A stretch of DNA of 10,878 nucleotides, taken from NCBI GenBank assembly GCA_934667575.1, contig CAKUME010000020.1:1-10878 (forward strand), read 5' to 3'. Shown piece by piece: positions 1 through 6,966 of this stretch. The translations under genes and the position numbers were made by a program. The first letter of the stretch is position 1. Each line of letters starts with the position of its first letter. This stretch comes from an uncultured Eubacteriales bacterium (GTDB lineage Bacteria; Bacillota; Clostridia; Oscillospirales; Acutalibacteraceae). The notes beneath the pieces were generated by a model, which ran no database searches, was not told the DNA's origin, and saw only the letters and a program-made list of their open reading frames with translations.

Positions 1-1
1 G

Positions 2-730
2 GATTATGTACACGATTCGCTGACCGAAAAGGGTTGGCGCGAGGCGCGGCTGCTCCGCGACCGGCTGATTCAGGAAAAAATCGATTATTTTTACTGCTCG
101 CCGCTCGGGCGGGCGCGCGCCACGGCCCGGCCCACGCTGGAGGCGCTGGGGCGCACGGCCGAAATTTGCGGCTGGCTGCGCGAGTTCGACGGCAGCGTGA
201 CGAACCCGACCACCGGCGCGCCGCGGCGGGCATGGGACCAGCTTCCGTCGTTTGTGAACGAGCACGACGAGTTTTTTGACCGCGACAAGTGGAAAAAAAC
301 GCCGTTTTTTGCCAACAGCGACGTGCCCGAAAAATACGATATGGTCTGCCGCGAGCTGGACGCGCTGCTGGCGCGCCACGGCTATGTGCACGAGGGGCAC
401 CTGTTTCGCGTGACGCACGAAAACACCGACACCATCGCGTTTTTCTGCCACTACGGGGTGGAGTGCGTGCTGCTGTCGCACTTGCTGAGCATTCCGCCGG
501 TGGCGCTGTGGCAGGGCTGCGTGGCGCTTACCACGTCGGTGACCACGCTGCACACCGAGGAACGGGTGCAGGGCATTGCATCGCTGCGCTGCTGCGGCTT
601 CAGCGATGTGTCGCACCTGTATGCCGGCGGCGAACCGGCGTCGTTTCAGGCGCGTTTTTGCGAAGTGTATTCCAATTTTGACGAGCGCCATGGCGACAAC
701 GATCAGGACAAGGTGGGAAAACCGCAGTAA
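2..730 (+). CDS. Histidine phosphatase family protein (phosphoglycerate mutase-like), 5' end outside window
   Basis: A reading frame open from the window edge gives 242 visible residues. The order of motifs is that of the histidine phosphatase superfamily. A DSLTEKGWREA segment (visible residues 5-15) matches the conserved region just after the catalytic RHG. CSPLGRARATA (32-42) matches the family's SPLxRAxxTA motif. The acidic residue in LREFDG (E61) is the likely proton donor, and the second catalytic histidine sits in FCHYG (H150). The first catalytic motif (RHG/RHA) is not seen, but this kind of N-terminus normally carries it about ten residues before DYVHDS, so it should lie just upstream of the window. 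Members hydrolyse phosphomonoesters on small molecules or proteins in the cytoplasm, and the substrate cannot be told from sequence. The in-frame GTG at 197 falls inside the conserved domain and is not the start. The M18 aminopeptidase gene follows 54 bp downstream on the same strand and may be co-transcribed. Confidence 0.9.
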   Translation, partial: DYVHDSLTEKGWREARLLRDRLIQEKIDYFYCSPLGRARATARPTLEALGRTAEICGWLREFDGSVTNPTTGAPRRAWDQLPSFVNEHDEFFDRDKWKKTPFFANSDVPEKYDMVCRELDALLARHGYVHEGHLFRVTHENTDTIAFFCHYGVECVLLSHLLSIPPVALWQGCVALTTSVTTLHTEERVQGIASLRCCGFSDVSHLYAGGEPASFQARFCEVYSNFDERHGDNDQDKVGKPQ

Positions 731-770
731 CGGCGGAAAACGATAAAATTGCGGAACGGCCGCAAGGGAG

Positions 771-776
771 AAGGAG
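771..776 (+). promoter_or_regulatory. Ribosome binding site of the M18 aminopeptidase gene
   Basis: AAGGAG lies 8 nt before the ATG at 785, within a purine-rich run starting near 764. It decides the start: an in-frame TTG at 749 would place this site inside the coding region and has no site of its own. Confidence 0.8.
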
Positions 777-784
777 AAATCACA

Positions 785-2053
785 ATGGAAAATTTTTCGA
801 ATGAGTTGATGGATTGGCTCAACGGCGGGCATTCGCCGTGGCACACGGTGGCGATGGCCGCCAATTTTTTAACGGAGCAGGGCTTTGTGCCGCTGCCGCT
901 GGGCAAGCCGTTTCATGTGGCGCGCGGCGGGCGGTATTTTGTCGAAAATGAAACCGCGCTGATCGCCGTCACGGTGGGGGCGCAAAACGTGTTCCGCGTG
1001 GCGGCGGCGCACACCGACTGGCCGTGCATGCGCGTGAAGCCCGAGCCGGAGCTCACCGGCCGCGGCGGCGGGCGGCTGAGTGCGGAGCCCTATGGCGGTG
1101 CGATTTTTAACAGCTGGATGGATCGCCCGCTGGGGCTGGCGGGTGCGGTGATGGTGCGCACCGGCGACCCGATGCATCCGCAAGCGCGGCTGGTGGACTG
1201 GGACGAGCCGCTCGCGGTGATCCCGAACCTGGCGATCCACATAAACCGCGAGGTGAACAAGGGCGCGCCGTATCGGGCCAACGTGGAAATGCTGCCCATT
1301 TACTGCACGCCGGCGCAGATGGGCGACGCGAAGAACTTTTTGGTGAAGCGGATCGCGGAACGGCTGGATATTACGCCGGATGAGGTGCTGTCGTTCGTGC
1401 TGTACGCCTATTGCGCCGATCCGGCGGCTCGCGTGGGCTTTGCGCAGGATATGATCTCGGCGCCGCGGCTCGATAACCTCACCTCGGTGCACGCCGTGTT
1501 GCGCGGGCTGGTCGATGCCGAGGGGCCGAACATCAACGTGGCCGTTTTGTACGACAACGAAGAAATTGGCAACAACACTCGCCACGGCGCGGACAGCAGC
1601 ACGCTGAACGCGGTGCTCGAAAAGCTCGCGGCGGCGCTGGGGCTTGACCGTGCGGCCATGCTCGACGCGTGCGCAAACGGCATGCTGCTTTCGTGCGATG
1701 TGGCGCACGCGCTGCACCCGAACCGGCCGGAAATGGCCGACCCGGTGCTTGCACCGGTGATGGGCGGCGGCGTGGCGCTCAAGAGCAGCCCGCGCTATGC
1801 CTCCGACGCCGCCACCTGTGCGGTGGTGCGCGCGCTTTGCGACCGGGCGGGCATTCCGCTCCAAACCTACATGAACCGCGCCGACCTGCCGGGCGGCAGC
1901 ACGGTGGGGAGCGTGGCGTCGGCGCTGCTGGCCATGCCGGCGGCCGATGTGGGCGTGCCGGTGCTCGCGATGCATTCGGCGCGCGAGCTGATGGGCGCAT
2001 CCGATCAAGACGCGCTGGTGCGGCTGTGCACGGCGTTTTTCAGCGCGGAATAA
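785..2053 (+). CDS. M18 family metallo-aminopeptidase (aspartyl aminopeptidase type)
   Basis: The 422-residue product is a normal length for bacterial M18 aminopeptidases, which form large cytosolic oligomers and remove N-terminal residues (often acidic ones) from peptides using two zinc ions. All expected metal-site motifs are visible. AAHTDWP carries H76 and D78. RLDN carries D230, the likely bridging aspartate. DNEEIGN carries E259 and E260, the general base and a ligand. SCDVAHALHPN carries D305. MHSARE carries H397. The enzyme therefore looks complete and active. The start was set at the ATG with AAGGAG 8 nt upstream. It follows the histidine phosphatase gene by 54 bp with no clear promoter between, so the two may share a transcript, which ends at the hairpin 28 bp past the stop codon. 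The exact peptide preference is not readable from sequence. Confidence 0.95.
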   Translation: MENFSNELMDWLNGGHSPWHTVAMAANFLTEQGFVPLPLGKPFHVARGGRYFVENETALIAVTVGAQNVFRVAAAHTDWPCMRVKPEPELTGRGGGRLSAEPYGGAIFNSWMDRPLGLAGAVMVRTGDPMHPQARLVDWDEPLAVIPNLAIHINREVNKGAPYRANVEMLPIYCTPAQMGDAKNFLVKRIAERLDITPDEVLSFVLYAYCADPAARVGFAQDMISAPRLDNLTSVHAVLRGLVDAEGPNINVAVLYDNEEIGNNTRHGADSSTLNAVLEKLAAALGLDRAAMLDACANGMLLSCDVAHALHPNRPEMADPVLAPVMGGGVALKSSPRYASDAATCAVVRALCDRAGIPLQTYMNRADLPGGSTVGSVASALLAMPAADVGVPVLAMHSARELMGASDQDALVRLCTAFFSAE

Positions 2054-2080
2054 CACACGGATTTTCGTGGGGCATATCAA

Positions 2081-2125
2081 AAAAAGCCGGTGCGGCACCC
2101 GAGGTGGGTGCGGCACCGGCTTTTT
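2081..2125. terminator. Bidirectional intrinsic terminator between convergent genes
   Basis: A 20-bp inverted repeat (arms 2081-2100 and 2106-2125) has one G-G mismatch (2094/2112) and a 5-nt loop. The stem is GC-rich in its core and is bounded by an A-run on the left and a T-run on the right, so each strand gives a hairpin followed by U residues. It sits between the stop of the M18 gene (2053) and the stop of the minus-strand oxidoreductase gene (2185), and should end both transcripts. Confidence 0.9.
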
Positions 2126-2184
2126 GCGGTTGTTGAGAAAAAAACGCTTTGCCCCAAAACGCCGCCGAAGCGGCCGCGTCGGAA

Positions 2185-3018
2185 TTATTCCACCCAAACG
2201 CCGGGCTGCGCGGCGGCGTGCACCGCGCGTTCCACCAGGCGAATGACGTCCTTGGTCTGGTTGGGGTCAAACGGAAGCGCTCCGGTCTCAAAAAAGCGAA
2301 TGATCGCGCGCAAAAGATTGGGGAAGAACGGCGAAGTCACCTCGGCCCATCGGTCCGGCTGCCCCGGCGCAGACCAATGAAGCGCATAGGGCAGGTGGGG
2401 CGCATAGATCATGGTGGCGCTGCCGTTTTCCGCCTGCACATCGAGCAGCGTGAGGCCGCCGCGCTGCTGCGCGCACACCCGCTGCGAAGCGCCTACCTTT
2501 TTGACCGCCATTTCCGCTTCGTGAATGATGTATTCCGGCAGGTTGGAGCCGCCGCCGAGCACCATCAGATGTCCGCCCTGCGGCAGGGTGTCCAGCTCAT
2601 CGGCAAAGCGCAGCGCCGACGTGCTGAAAAACGGCGTGCCGTATTTTTCCGCGATCTCAAAAATCGCGCAGGCGGCGGCGTAATCCGGCGCAAAGGTTTT
2701 GTCGATGTAGGTCGGCTTTCGGTAGGGGAGCACCGCCTGCGCATAGCGCAGATGGGTCTCGGGGTTGGACGGCGCAAGCACGATAATCACGTCGCTTTTT
2801 TCGCACAGCGCGTCGATGGAATCGCACAGCTCCGCGCCGTGTGCTTTGCACCACTGCGCCGCCGTGGCGCCGGTTTTGGGGGTGACGGTGTGCTCCGCCC
2901 AGGCATAGGCCACGCGATAATCGCAGCCCAGCGCGGCGCAGGCTTCGGCGATCCAGTCCGGGTAATGGTCGGCGTGCCATTCGTTGAGGTCGTAGTCCAC
3001 AAATCCGATTTTTTTCAT
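2185..3018 (-). CDS. Atypical Gfo/Idh/MocA-like protein, short form
   Basis: The 277-residue product resembles the N-terminal Rossmann half of Gfo/Idh/MocA oxidoreductases. SDVIIVLAPSNPETHLRYA (75-93) corresponds to the strand and helix where the family has 'vDaV.i.tPn..H'. The following YIDKTF (104-109) takes the place of the usual catalytic EKP motif, with K107 kept. The N-terminus (GFVDYDLNEWHADHYP, 5-20) has no GxGxxG dinucleotide-binding loop. The length is well short of the usual 330-400 residues. Proteins of this type are annotated as Gfo/Idh/MocA-like in Clostridia, but whether they bind NAD(P) or act as dehydrogenases is unclear. It follows the canonical family member by 12 bp, so it is almost certainly in the same operon and may be its partner subunit or act on the same sugar-type substrate. 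ATG at 3018 was chosen for a weak GAGG (3025-3028) 6 nt upstream. The gene ends just before the shared terminator. Confidence 0.75.
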   Translation of the reverse strand: MKKIGFVDYDLNEWHADHYPDWIAEACAALGCDYRVAYAWAEHTVTPKTGATAAQWCKAHGAELCDSIDALCEKSDVIIVLAPSNPETHLRYAQAVLPYRKPTYIDKTFAPDYAAACAIFEIAEKYGTPFFSTSALRFADELDTLPQGGHLMVLGGGSNLPEYIIHEAEMAVKKVGASQRVCAQQRGGLTLLDVQAENGSATMIYAPHLPYALHWSAPGQPDRWAEVTSPFFPNLLRAIIRFFETGALPFDPNQTKDVIRLVERAVHAAAQPGVWVE

Positions 3019-3030
3019 GGCATGCCTCGC

Positions 3031-4092
3031 TCAAAGCACCACTTCGCGATGCTTGGCGGCGCTGTCATAAAGCGCCTGCATGGCCAGCGAGCTTTGGAGC
3101 ACTTCGCGAATGTTGCTGCGGTTCGGCTGGCCGCTCTGATAGGACTCCACAAAGGCGCGGTCCTCGCACAGGTACATATCGGGAATCTCATATTCCTCTT
3201 GCGTGGTTTCCAGCGTTTGGCCGTCGAAGAGCTGGAAGAACTGGCGGTATTGCAGCCGCGCGCCCTTTTTGTCGCCCAGAAAATCGATATACATTTCTTC
3301 GCCGGGCAGGTTCTGCGCCCACGCGCCGTTGAGCGAGATGTTGGCCTTGTCGGTGCGGAGATAGCCGGTCACAAAATCCTCCACGTCGTTGGTGCCGTGC
3401 TCCACGTCGGCCGTGTCTTCCGCCCACATGAATTTGTATTTATAATCCTTCATGTTTTTGGCCATTTCGGAGTAGCAGTCGCAGGTTGCCGTTTCGAGCT
3501 TGACGCCGCCCAGCACATAGAAGATCAGGTCGAGAAAATGCACGCCCCAGTCGATGAGCGCGCCGCCGCCGGAATGCGCCTTGGTGGTGAATGCGCCGCC
3601 CAGACCGGGAATGGAGCGGCTGCTGCGGAACGAGCAGACCACCTGATAAATTTTGCCGAATTCGCCGCGCGCGTTCATTTGCTGCAGCTTTTCCACCGAG
3701 CGATGGAAGCGGTTGCACACGCCGATGTTCAGCATTTTGCCCTGCTTTTCGGCCTCGGCCGCCATTTCGGCCGCGTGGGCATAGTCCACCGCAGCGGGCT
3801 TTTCGCACAGCGCATGCTTGCCTGCGCGCAGTGCGTCAATGGCAACGGTGTAGTGGCCGTCGTTGGGCGTGAGCACCCACACGGCGTCCACCTCCGGGTC
3901 GGCGAGCACCGTGCGGTAATCGGCCACGGTTTGCTCGATCTTGGGGAACTTGGCCTTTGCGGCCTCCGCCTTTTCGGGCAGAATGTCGCACGCGTATTTT
4001 ACCCGAACCTCCGGGATTTGCTCAAACGCCGGAAAATGGGCGCCGTTCGCAATGCGCCCGCAGCCAATCACAGCGATCACAGTCGGTTTCAT
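3031..4092 (-). CDS. Gfo/Idh/MocA family NAD(P)-dependent oxidoreductase
   Basis: The 353-residue product is of normal family length. The N-terminal Rossmann fold begins VIAVIGCGRIANGAH (5-19), with the nucleotide-binding loop GCGRIA. VLTPNDGHYTVAIDAL (73-88) and the catalytic EKP motif (97-99, K98) follow. The C-terminal alpha/beta domain carries GGGALIDWGVHFLDLI (175-190), with the D181/H185 pair that family members use near the substrate. Such enzymes oxidise or reduce a hydroxyl group on sugars, inositols or related polyols in the cytoplasm. The substrate cannot be fixed from this sequence. The start is the ATG at 4092, which has AAAGGGGA 7 nt upstream. The longer frame reaching 4170 would overlap the promoter. 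It is the first gene of a two-gene operon and lies divergent from an AraC-type regulator that may control it. Confidence 0.92.
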   Translation of the reverse strand: MKPTVIAVIGCGRIANGAHFPAFEQIPEVRVKYACDILPEKAEAAKAKFPKIEQTVADYRTVLADPEVDAVWVLTPNDGHYTVAIDALRAGKHALCEKPAAVDYAHAAEMAAEAEKQGKMLNIGVCNRFHRSVEKLQQMNARGEFGKIYQVVCSFRSSRSIPGLGGAFTTKAHSGGGALIDWGVHFLDLIFYVLGGVKLETATCDCYSEMAKNMKDYKYKFMWAEDTADVEHGTNDVEDFVTGYLRTDKANISLNGAWAQNLPGEEMYIDFLGDKKGARLQYRQFFQLFDGQTLETTQEEYEIPDMYLCEDRAFVESYQSGQPNRSNIREVLQSSLAMQALYDSAAKHREVVL

Positions 4093-4099
4093 AAAAAAA

Positions 4100-4107
4100 T
4101 CCCCTTT
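4100..4107 (-). promoter_or_regulatory. Ribosome binding site of the Gfo/Idh/MocA oxidoreductase gene
   Basis: On the minus strand AAAGGGGA precedes the ATG at 4092 by 7 nt, all of them T. It supports this start over the upstream in-frame start at 4170. Confidence 0.75.
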
Positions 4108-4141
4108 CATAACGGAAAACAGATTTGAATTTCCTGCCTGT

Positions 4142-4170
4142 ATTATAACATCCGAATTCGGCAAAAACAA
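4142..4170 (-). promoter_or_regulatory. Extended -10 sigma-A promoter for the oxidoreductase operon
   Basis: On the minus strand a perfect TATAAT (4147-4142) is preceded by TG one base upstream, giving an extended -10 element. A weak -35 (TTGTTT, 4170-4165, three of six matches) lies 17 bp further upstream. Transcription should start near 4135, giving a leader of roughly 40 nt before the ATG at 4092. The weak -35 fits a promoter that needs an activator, which the divergent AraC-type regulator could supply; that part is inference. Confidence 0.7.
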
Positions 4171-4207
4171 TGGATTTTTTACCGTAGAAATTTAATGATT
4201 TTACATA

Positions 4208-4236
4208 TTGACACCGCGCGGAACGGGCGCTATAAT
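4208..4236 (+). promoter_or_regulatory. Consensus sigma-A promoter for the AraC-type regulator gene
   Basis: TTGACA (4208-4213) and TATAAT (4231-4236) both match consensus exactly, with the optimal 17-bp spacer. Transcription should start near 4243, leaving a short leader of about 25 nt before the ATG at 4269. The promoter is expected to be strong unless repressed. Confidence 0.9.
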
Positions 4237-4254
4237 AAAATCAAATGATCGGCA

Positions 4255-4260
4255 GGGAGG
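4255..4260 (+). promoter_or_regulatory. Ribosome binding site of the AraC-type regulator gene
   Basis: GGGAGG ends 8 nt before the ATG at 4269. An alternative in-frame ATG at 4245 lies upstream of this site and very close to the predicted transcription start, so 4269 is preferred. Confidence 0.8.
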
Positions 4261-4268
4261 ATGGCCGC

Positions 4269-5219
4269 ATGGAAAACGATGCATACCGCTATCGGATCTC
4301 GTGGGATGAAATAGAGTCGCCGCGCACCTTTGGGCCGTTCCAGCTGTTTCAGGCGGGGCGCATTCATTGCCGCCCGAACACGGTGATCCCCACGCACACG
4401 CAGCTCAATTATGTGGAGCTCACGGTGGCCGCCGACGGCGCGGGCGTGGTGGAAACGAACGGCGTGGCGGTGCCGGTGGCGCGCGGCGATATTTATGTGT
4501 CGTTTGCGGGCGATTTTCATGCGATCTGCTCCGACCCGAACGATCCGCTCAAGTTTGAATATGTCACGGTGCAAACGGCGGACCCGGCGCTGCGCGGCGC
4601 CATGGAGGAGCTGATCGCCACGCATCACGACGCCGCGGCGCGGGCGCTGCGCGACGATCGGCTGCGCGCGCTGGTTTCGCAGATTATTTGGGAGGCAAAC
4701 CACCCGGCGGAGGAGTCCGACCGCGCGATCGAGGCCGCGATCATGCTGCTGTTCATTGAAATGATCCGCGATTTTCGTGCAAACGCGCCGCAACATGAAG
4801 AGGAGCATGCGGATGGCGCAAAGGAGACCTGCCTGCGCGTGATGAATTACATCGACCATCACATTTACACCATTCGCAATTTAAGGGAGCTGTGCGCGAT
4901 CACGCATTACAGCTACAACTACCTTTCCAATCTGTTCCAGCGCACCACGGGCGACACGCTCGCGCATTATTATCAAAACCGCCGGCTCGAAACGGCCGCG
5001 CTGCTGCTGCGGTCGGGGCGTTTTTCGGTGTCGGAAACGGCGCAGGTGCTCGGGTATTCGTCCATTTATGCATTCAGCCCGGCGTTTAAGAATAAATACG
5101 GTACCTCGCCGGGGGCCTACCGGCGCCGCGCGGAAGCGGAAGCCCAACCGGAACCGGATGCGACAAAAAAGCGCCCGCCTCACGCGGAGGCGGACGCAAA
5201 TCGAATGCAAACGGAATGA
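4269..5219 (+). CDS. AraC family transcriptional regulator
   Basis: The 316-residue product has an N-terminal cupin-like ligand-sensing domain (about 20-105), a helical linker (about 108-175) and a C-terminal AraC/XylS DNA-binding domain (about 187-287). The DNA-binding domain has two helix-turn-helix units. The first (about 203-224) includes LRELCAITHYSYNYLSNLF. The second (about 252-275) includes VSETAQVLGYSSIYAFSPAFKNKYG and is followed by TSPGAYRRR, the family's signature ending. The ligand is unknown; by family precedent and the neighbouring oxidoreductases it may be a sugar or polyol. Its divergent position next to the Gfo/Idh/MocA operon suggests it regulates that operon and possibly itself. 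The last 29 residues are a charged, low-complexity tail beyond the domain. That stretch of DNA also encodes the terminator of the converging fhs gene, whose stop codon lies 1 bp away. Confidence 0.93.
   Translation: MENDAYRYRISWDEIESPRTFGPFQLFQAGRIHCRPNTVIPTHTQLNYVELTVAADGAGVVETNGVAVPVARGDIYVSFAGDFHAICSDPNDPLKFEYVTVQTADPALRGAMEELIATHHDAAARALRDDRLRALVSQIIWEANHPAEESDRAIEAAIMLLFIEMIRDFRANAPQHEEEHADGAKETCLRVMNYIDHHIYTIRNLRELCAITHYSYNYLSNLFQRTTGDTLAHYYQNRRLETAALLLRSGRFSVSETAQVLGYSSIYAFSPAFKNKYGTSPGAYRRRAEAEAQPEPDATKKRPPHAEADANRMQTE
5165..5197 (-). terminator. Intrinsic terminator of fhs, inside the 3' end of the AraC-type gene
   Basis: The arms 5171-5180 and 5188-5197 form a 10-bp stem with one mismatch (5174/5194) and a 7-nt loop. 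On the minus strand the hairpin is followed by six T residues (5170-5165), the layout of an intrinsic terminator for transcription coming from fhs. There is no T-run on the plus-strand side, so it works in one direction only. Confidence 0.85.
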
Positions 5220-5220
5220 T

Positions 5221-6894
5221 TTAGAACAGGCCGTGGATCACGCCGTTGTCGTCCACGTCGATGCGCTCGGCGGCGGGCGATTTGGGCAGACCGGGCATGG
5301 TCATGATGTCGCCGGTGAGGGCCACCACAAAGCCCGCACCCGCAGCCACGCGCAGGTTTTTCACCGTGACGGTGAAGTGCTCCGGCGCGCCGAGCCGCGT
5401 GGCGTCGTCCGAAAAGCTGTACTGCGTTTTGGCCATGCACACGGGCAGGCGGTCGAAGCCCAGTTTTTGCAGCTCTGCGAGCTGCTTTTTGGCGGCAGGC
5501 GTGTAGGCCACGCCGTCGCCGTGGTAAATTCGGGTCACGATGGCGTCAATTTTCTCCGAAACCGGCGCGTCGGCGTCGTAGGCAAAGGTGAAGCGGCCGT
5601 GCTCTTCTTCGCACAGGCGCACCACCTCGCGCGCCAGCGCCTCGCCGCCCTTGCCGCCTTCGGCCCAAACGGTGGAAAGCACCACATGCACGCCCAATTT
5701 TTTGCATTCGTCCATAATATAGGCGATTTCGGCGTCGGTGTCGGTGGGAAAGCGGTTCACGGCCACCACGCACGGCAGGTGGAACACGTTTTTGATGTTG
5801 GAAACGTGGCGCAGCAGGTTCGGCACGCCCTGCGCGAGCGCCGGCAGATTTTCGGCGGCGAGGTCGGTTTTGGGCACGCCGCCGTGCATTTTGAGCGCGC
5901 GAACGGTGGCCACCACCACCACCGCAGAAGGCTCCAGCCCGGCCATGCGGCATTTGATGTCGAGAAATTTTTCCGCGCCGAGGTCTGCGCCGAAGCCGGC
6001 TTCGGTCACGGCGTAGTCGCCCAGCTGCATGGCGAGCCGCGTGGCGGTCACGGAGTTGCAGCCGTGGGCAATGTTGGCAAACGGGCCGCCGTGCACGAAT
6101 GCGGGCGTGCCCTCGAGCGTTTGCACCAGATTCGGTTTGATCGCGTCCTTGAGCAGCGCGGTCATTGCGCCCGCGGCCTTGAGGTCGCCCGCCGTCACCG
6201 GGTCGCCGCCGTAGGTGTAGGCCACCACAATGCGGCTCAGGCGCGCCTTGAGGTCGGCAATGGACGTGGCCAGGCAGAGCACCGCCATCACCTCGGAGGC
6301 CACGGTGATGTCAAAGCCGTCCTCGCGCGGGGTGCCGTTCACCTTGCCGCCCAGGCCGTCCACAATGTTGCGCAGCTGGCGGTCGTTCATATCCACGCAG
6401 CGCTTCCAGGTGATGCGGCGCGGGTCGATGCCCAGCGCGTTGCCCTGCTGGATGTGGTTGTCGAGCATGGCAGCCAGCAGATTGTTGGCCGCGCCGATGG
6501 CGTGAAAATCGCCGGTGAAGTGCAGGTTGATGTCCTCCATGGGCACCACCTGGGCATAGCCGCCGCCGGCCGCGCCGCCCTTGATGCCGAACACCGGCCC
6601 CAGCGACGGCTCGCGCAGCGCCGCAACCGACTTTTTGCCGATTCGGCGCAGGCCGTCGGCCAAGCCGATGGTGGTGGTGGTTTTGCCCTCGCCCGCCGGG
6701 GTGGGGGTGATCGCGGTGACGAGCACCAGCTTGCCCGGGGTCGAATCGGCGCGGAGCAGCGAGAGGTTCACCTTGGCTTTATATTTGCCGTACGGCTCCA
6801 GATCATCCGCGCCGATGCCCGCCGCCTCGGCGATTTCGGTGATGGGACGCATGGGGCAGGCCTGTGCAATTTCGATATCCGAAGGTTGTGCCAT
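5221..6894 (-). CDS. fhs: Formate-tetrahydrofolate ligase (10-formyl-THF synthetase)
   Basis: The 557-residue product matches the normal length of this cytosolic tetrameric enzyme, which joins formate to tetrahydrofolate using ATP to make 10-formyl-THF. The nucleotide-binding loop TPTPAGEGKTTTTIGL spans 63-78. The conserved EPSLGPVFGIKGGAAGGG follows at 95-112, with EDINLHFTGD at 120-129. Further family segments are HGGPFANIAHGCNS (268-281), EAGFGADLGAEKF (298-310) and the C-terminal GDIMTMPGLPKSP (528-540). No key region is missing. The start is the ATG at 6894, which has GAAAGG 9 nt upstream; the ATG at 6903 would sit directly against that site. It lies 72 bp downstream of purL in the same direction, with no convincing promoter or riboswitch in the gap, so the two are probably one operon. 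10-formyl-THF feeds the two formylation steps of purine synthesis, and also acetogenic-type or formate-assimilating folate metabolism and fMet formation. Confidence 0.97.
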   Translation of the reverse strand: MAQPSDIEIAQACPMRPITEIAEAAGIGADDLEPYGKYKAKVNLSLLRADSTPGKLVLVTAITPTPAGEGKTTTTIGLADGLRRIGKKSVAALREPSLGPVFGIKGGAAGGGYAQVVPMEDINLHFTGDFHAIGAANNLLAAMLDNHIQQGNALGIDPRRITWKRCVDMNDRQLRNIVDGLGGKVNGTPREDGFDITVASEVMAVLCLATSIADLKARLSRIVVAYTYGGDPVTAGDLKAAGAMTALLKDAIKPNLVQTLEGTPAFVHGGPFANIAHGCNSVTATRLAMQLGDYAVTEAGFGADLGAEKFLDIKCRMAGLEPSAVVVVATVRALKMHGGVPKTDLAAENLPALAQGVPNLLRHVSNIKNVFHLPCVVAVNRFPTDTDAEIAYIMDECKKLGVHVVLSTVWAEGGKGGEALAREVVRLCEEEHGRFTFAYDADAPVSEKIDAIVTRIYHGDGVAYTPAAKKQLAELQKLGFDRLPVCMAKTQYSFSDDATRLGAPEHFTVTVKNLRVAAGAGFVVALTGDIMTMPGLPKSPAAERIDVDDNGVIHGLF

Positions 6895-6903
6895 GATATT
6901 CAT

Positions 6904-6909
6904 CCTTTC
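6904..6909 (-). promoter_or_regulatory. Ribosome binding site of fhs
   Basis: GAAAGG on the minus strand lies 9 nt before the ATG at 6894. It abuts the upstream ATG at 6903 with no spacer, so it selects the 557-residue start. Confidence 0.7.
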
Positions 6910-6966
6910 AAAAATCTATTTATCGGAATTCGAAGACATCCGCTTCGCAATCGCGTTGTTTGGATC

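Noticed and set aside
869..2197. A minus-strand open frame of 442 codons opposite the M18 aminopeptidase.
   Set aside because: It is an antisense shadow: the plus strand carries all M18 metal-site motifs, and the minus frame is a low-complexity His/Arg-rich product crossing the terminator.
2149..4128. A plus-strand open frame of 659 codons opposite the two oxidoreductase genes.
   Set aside because: Its composition is the same Arg/His/Ala/Val-rich antisense pattern, it has no good ribosome site, and the minus-strand genes are supported by motifs, starts and a promoter.
6895..6966. A possible folate riboswitch or separate promoter upstream of fhs.
   Set aside because: The gap is 72 bp, shorter than a tetrahydrofolate riboswitch with its expression platform, and no conserved core or well-spaced -35/-10 pair is visible.
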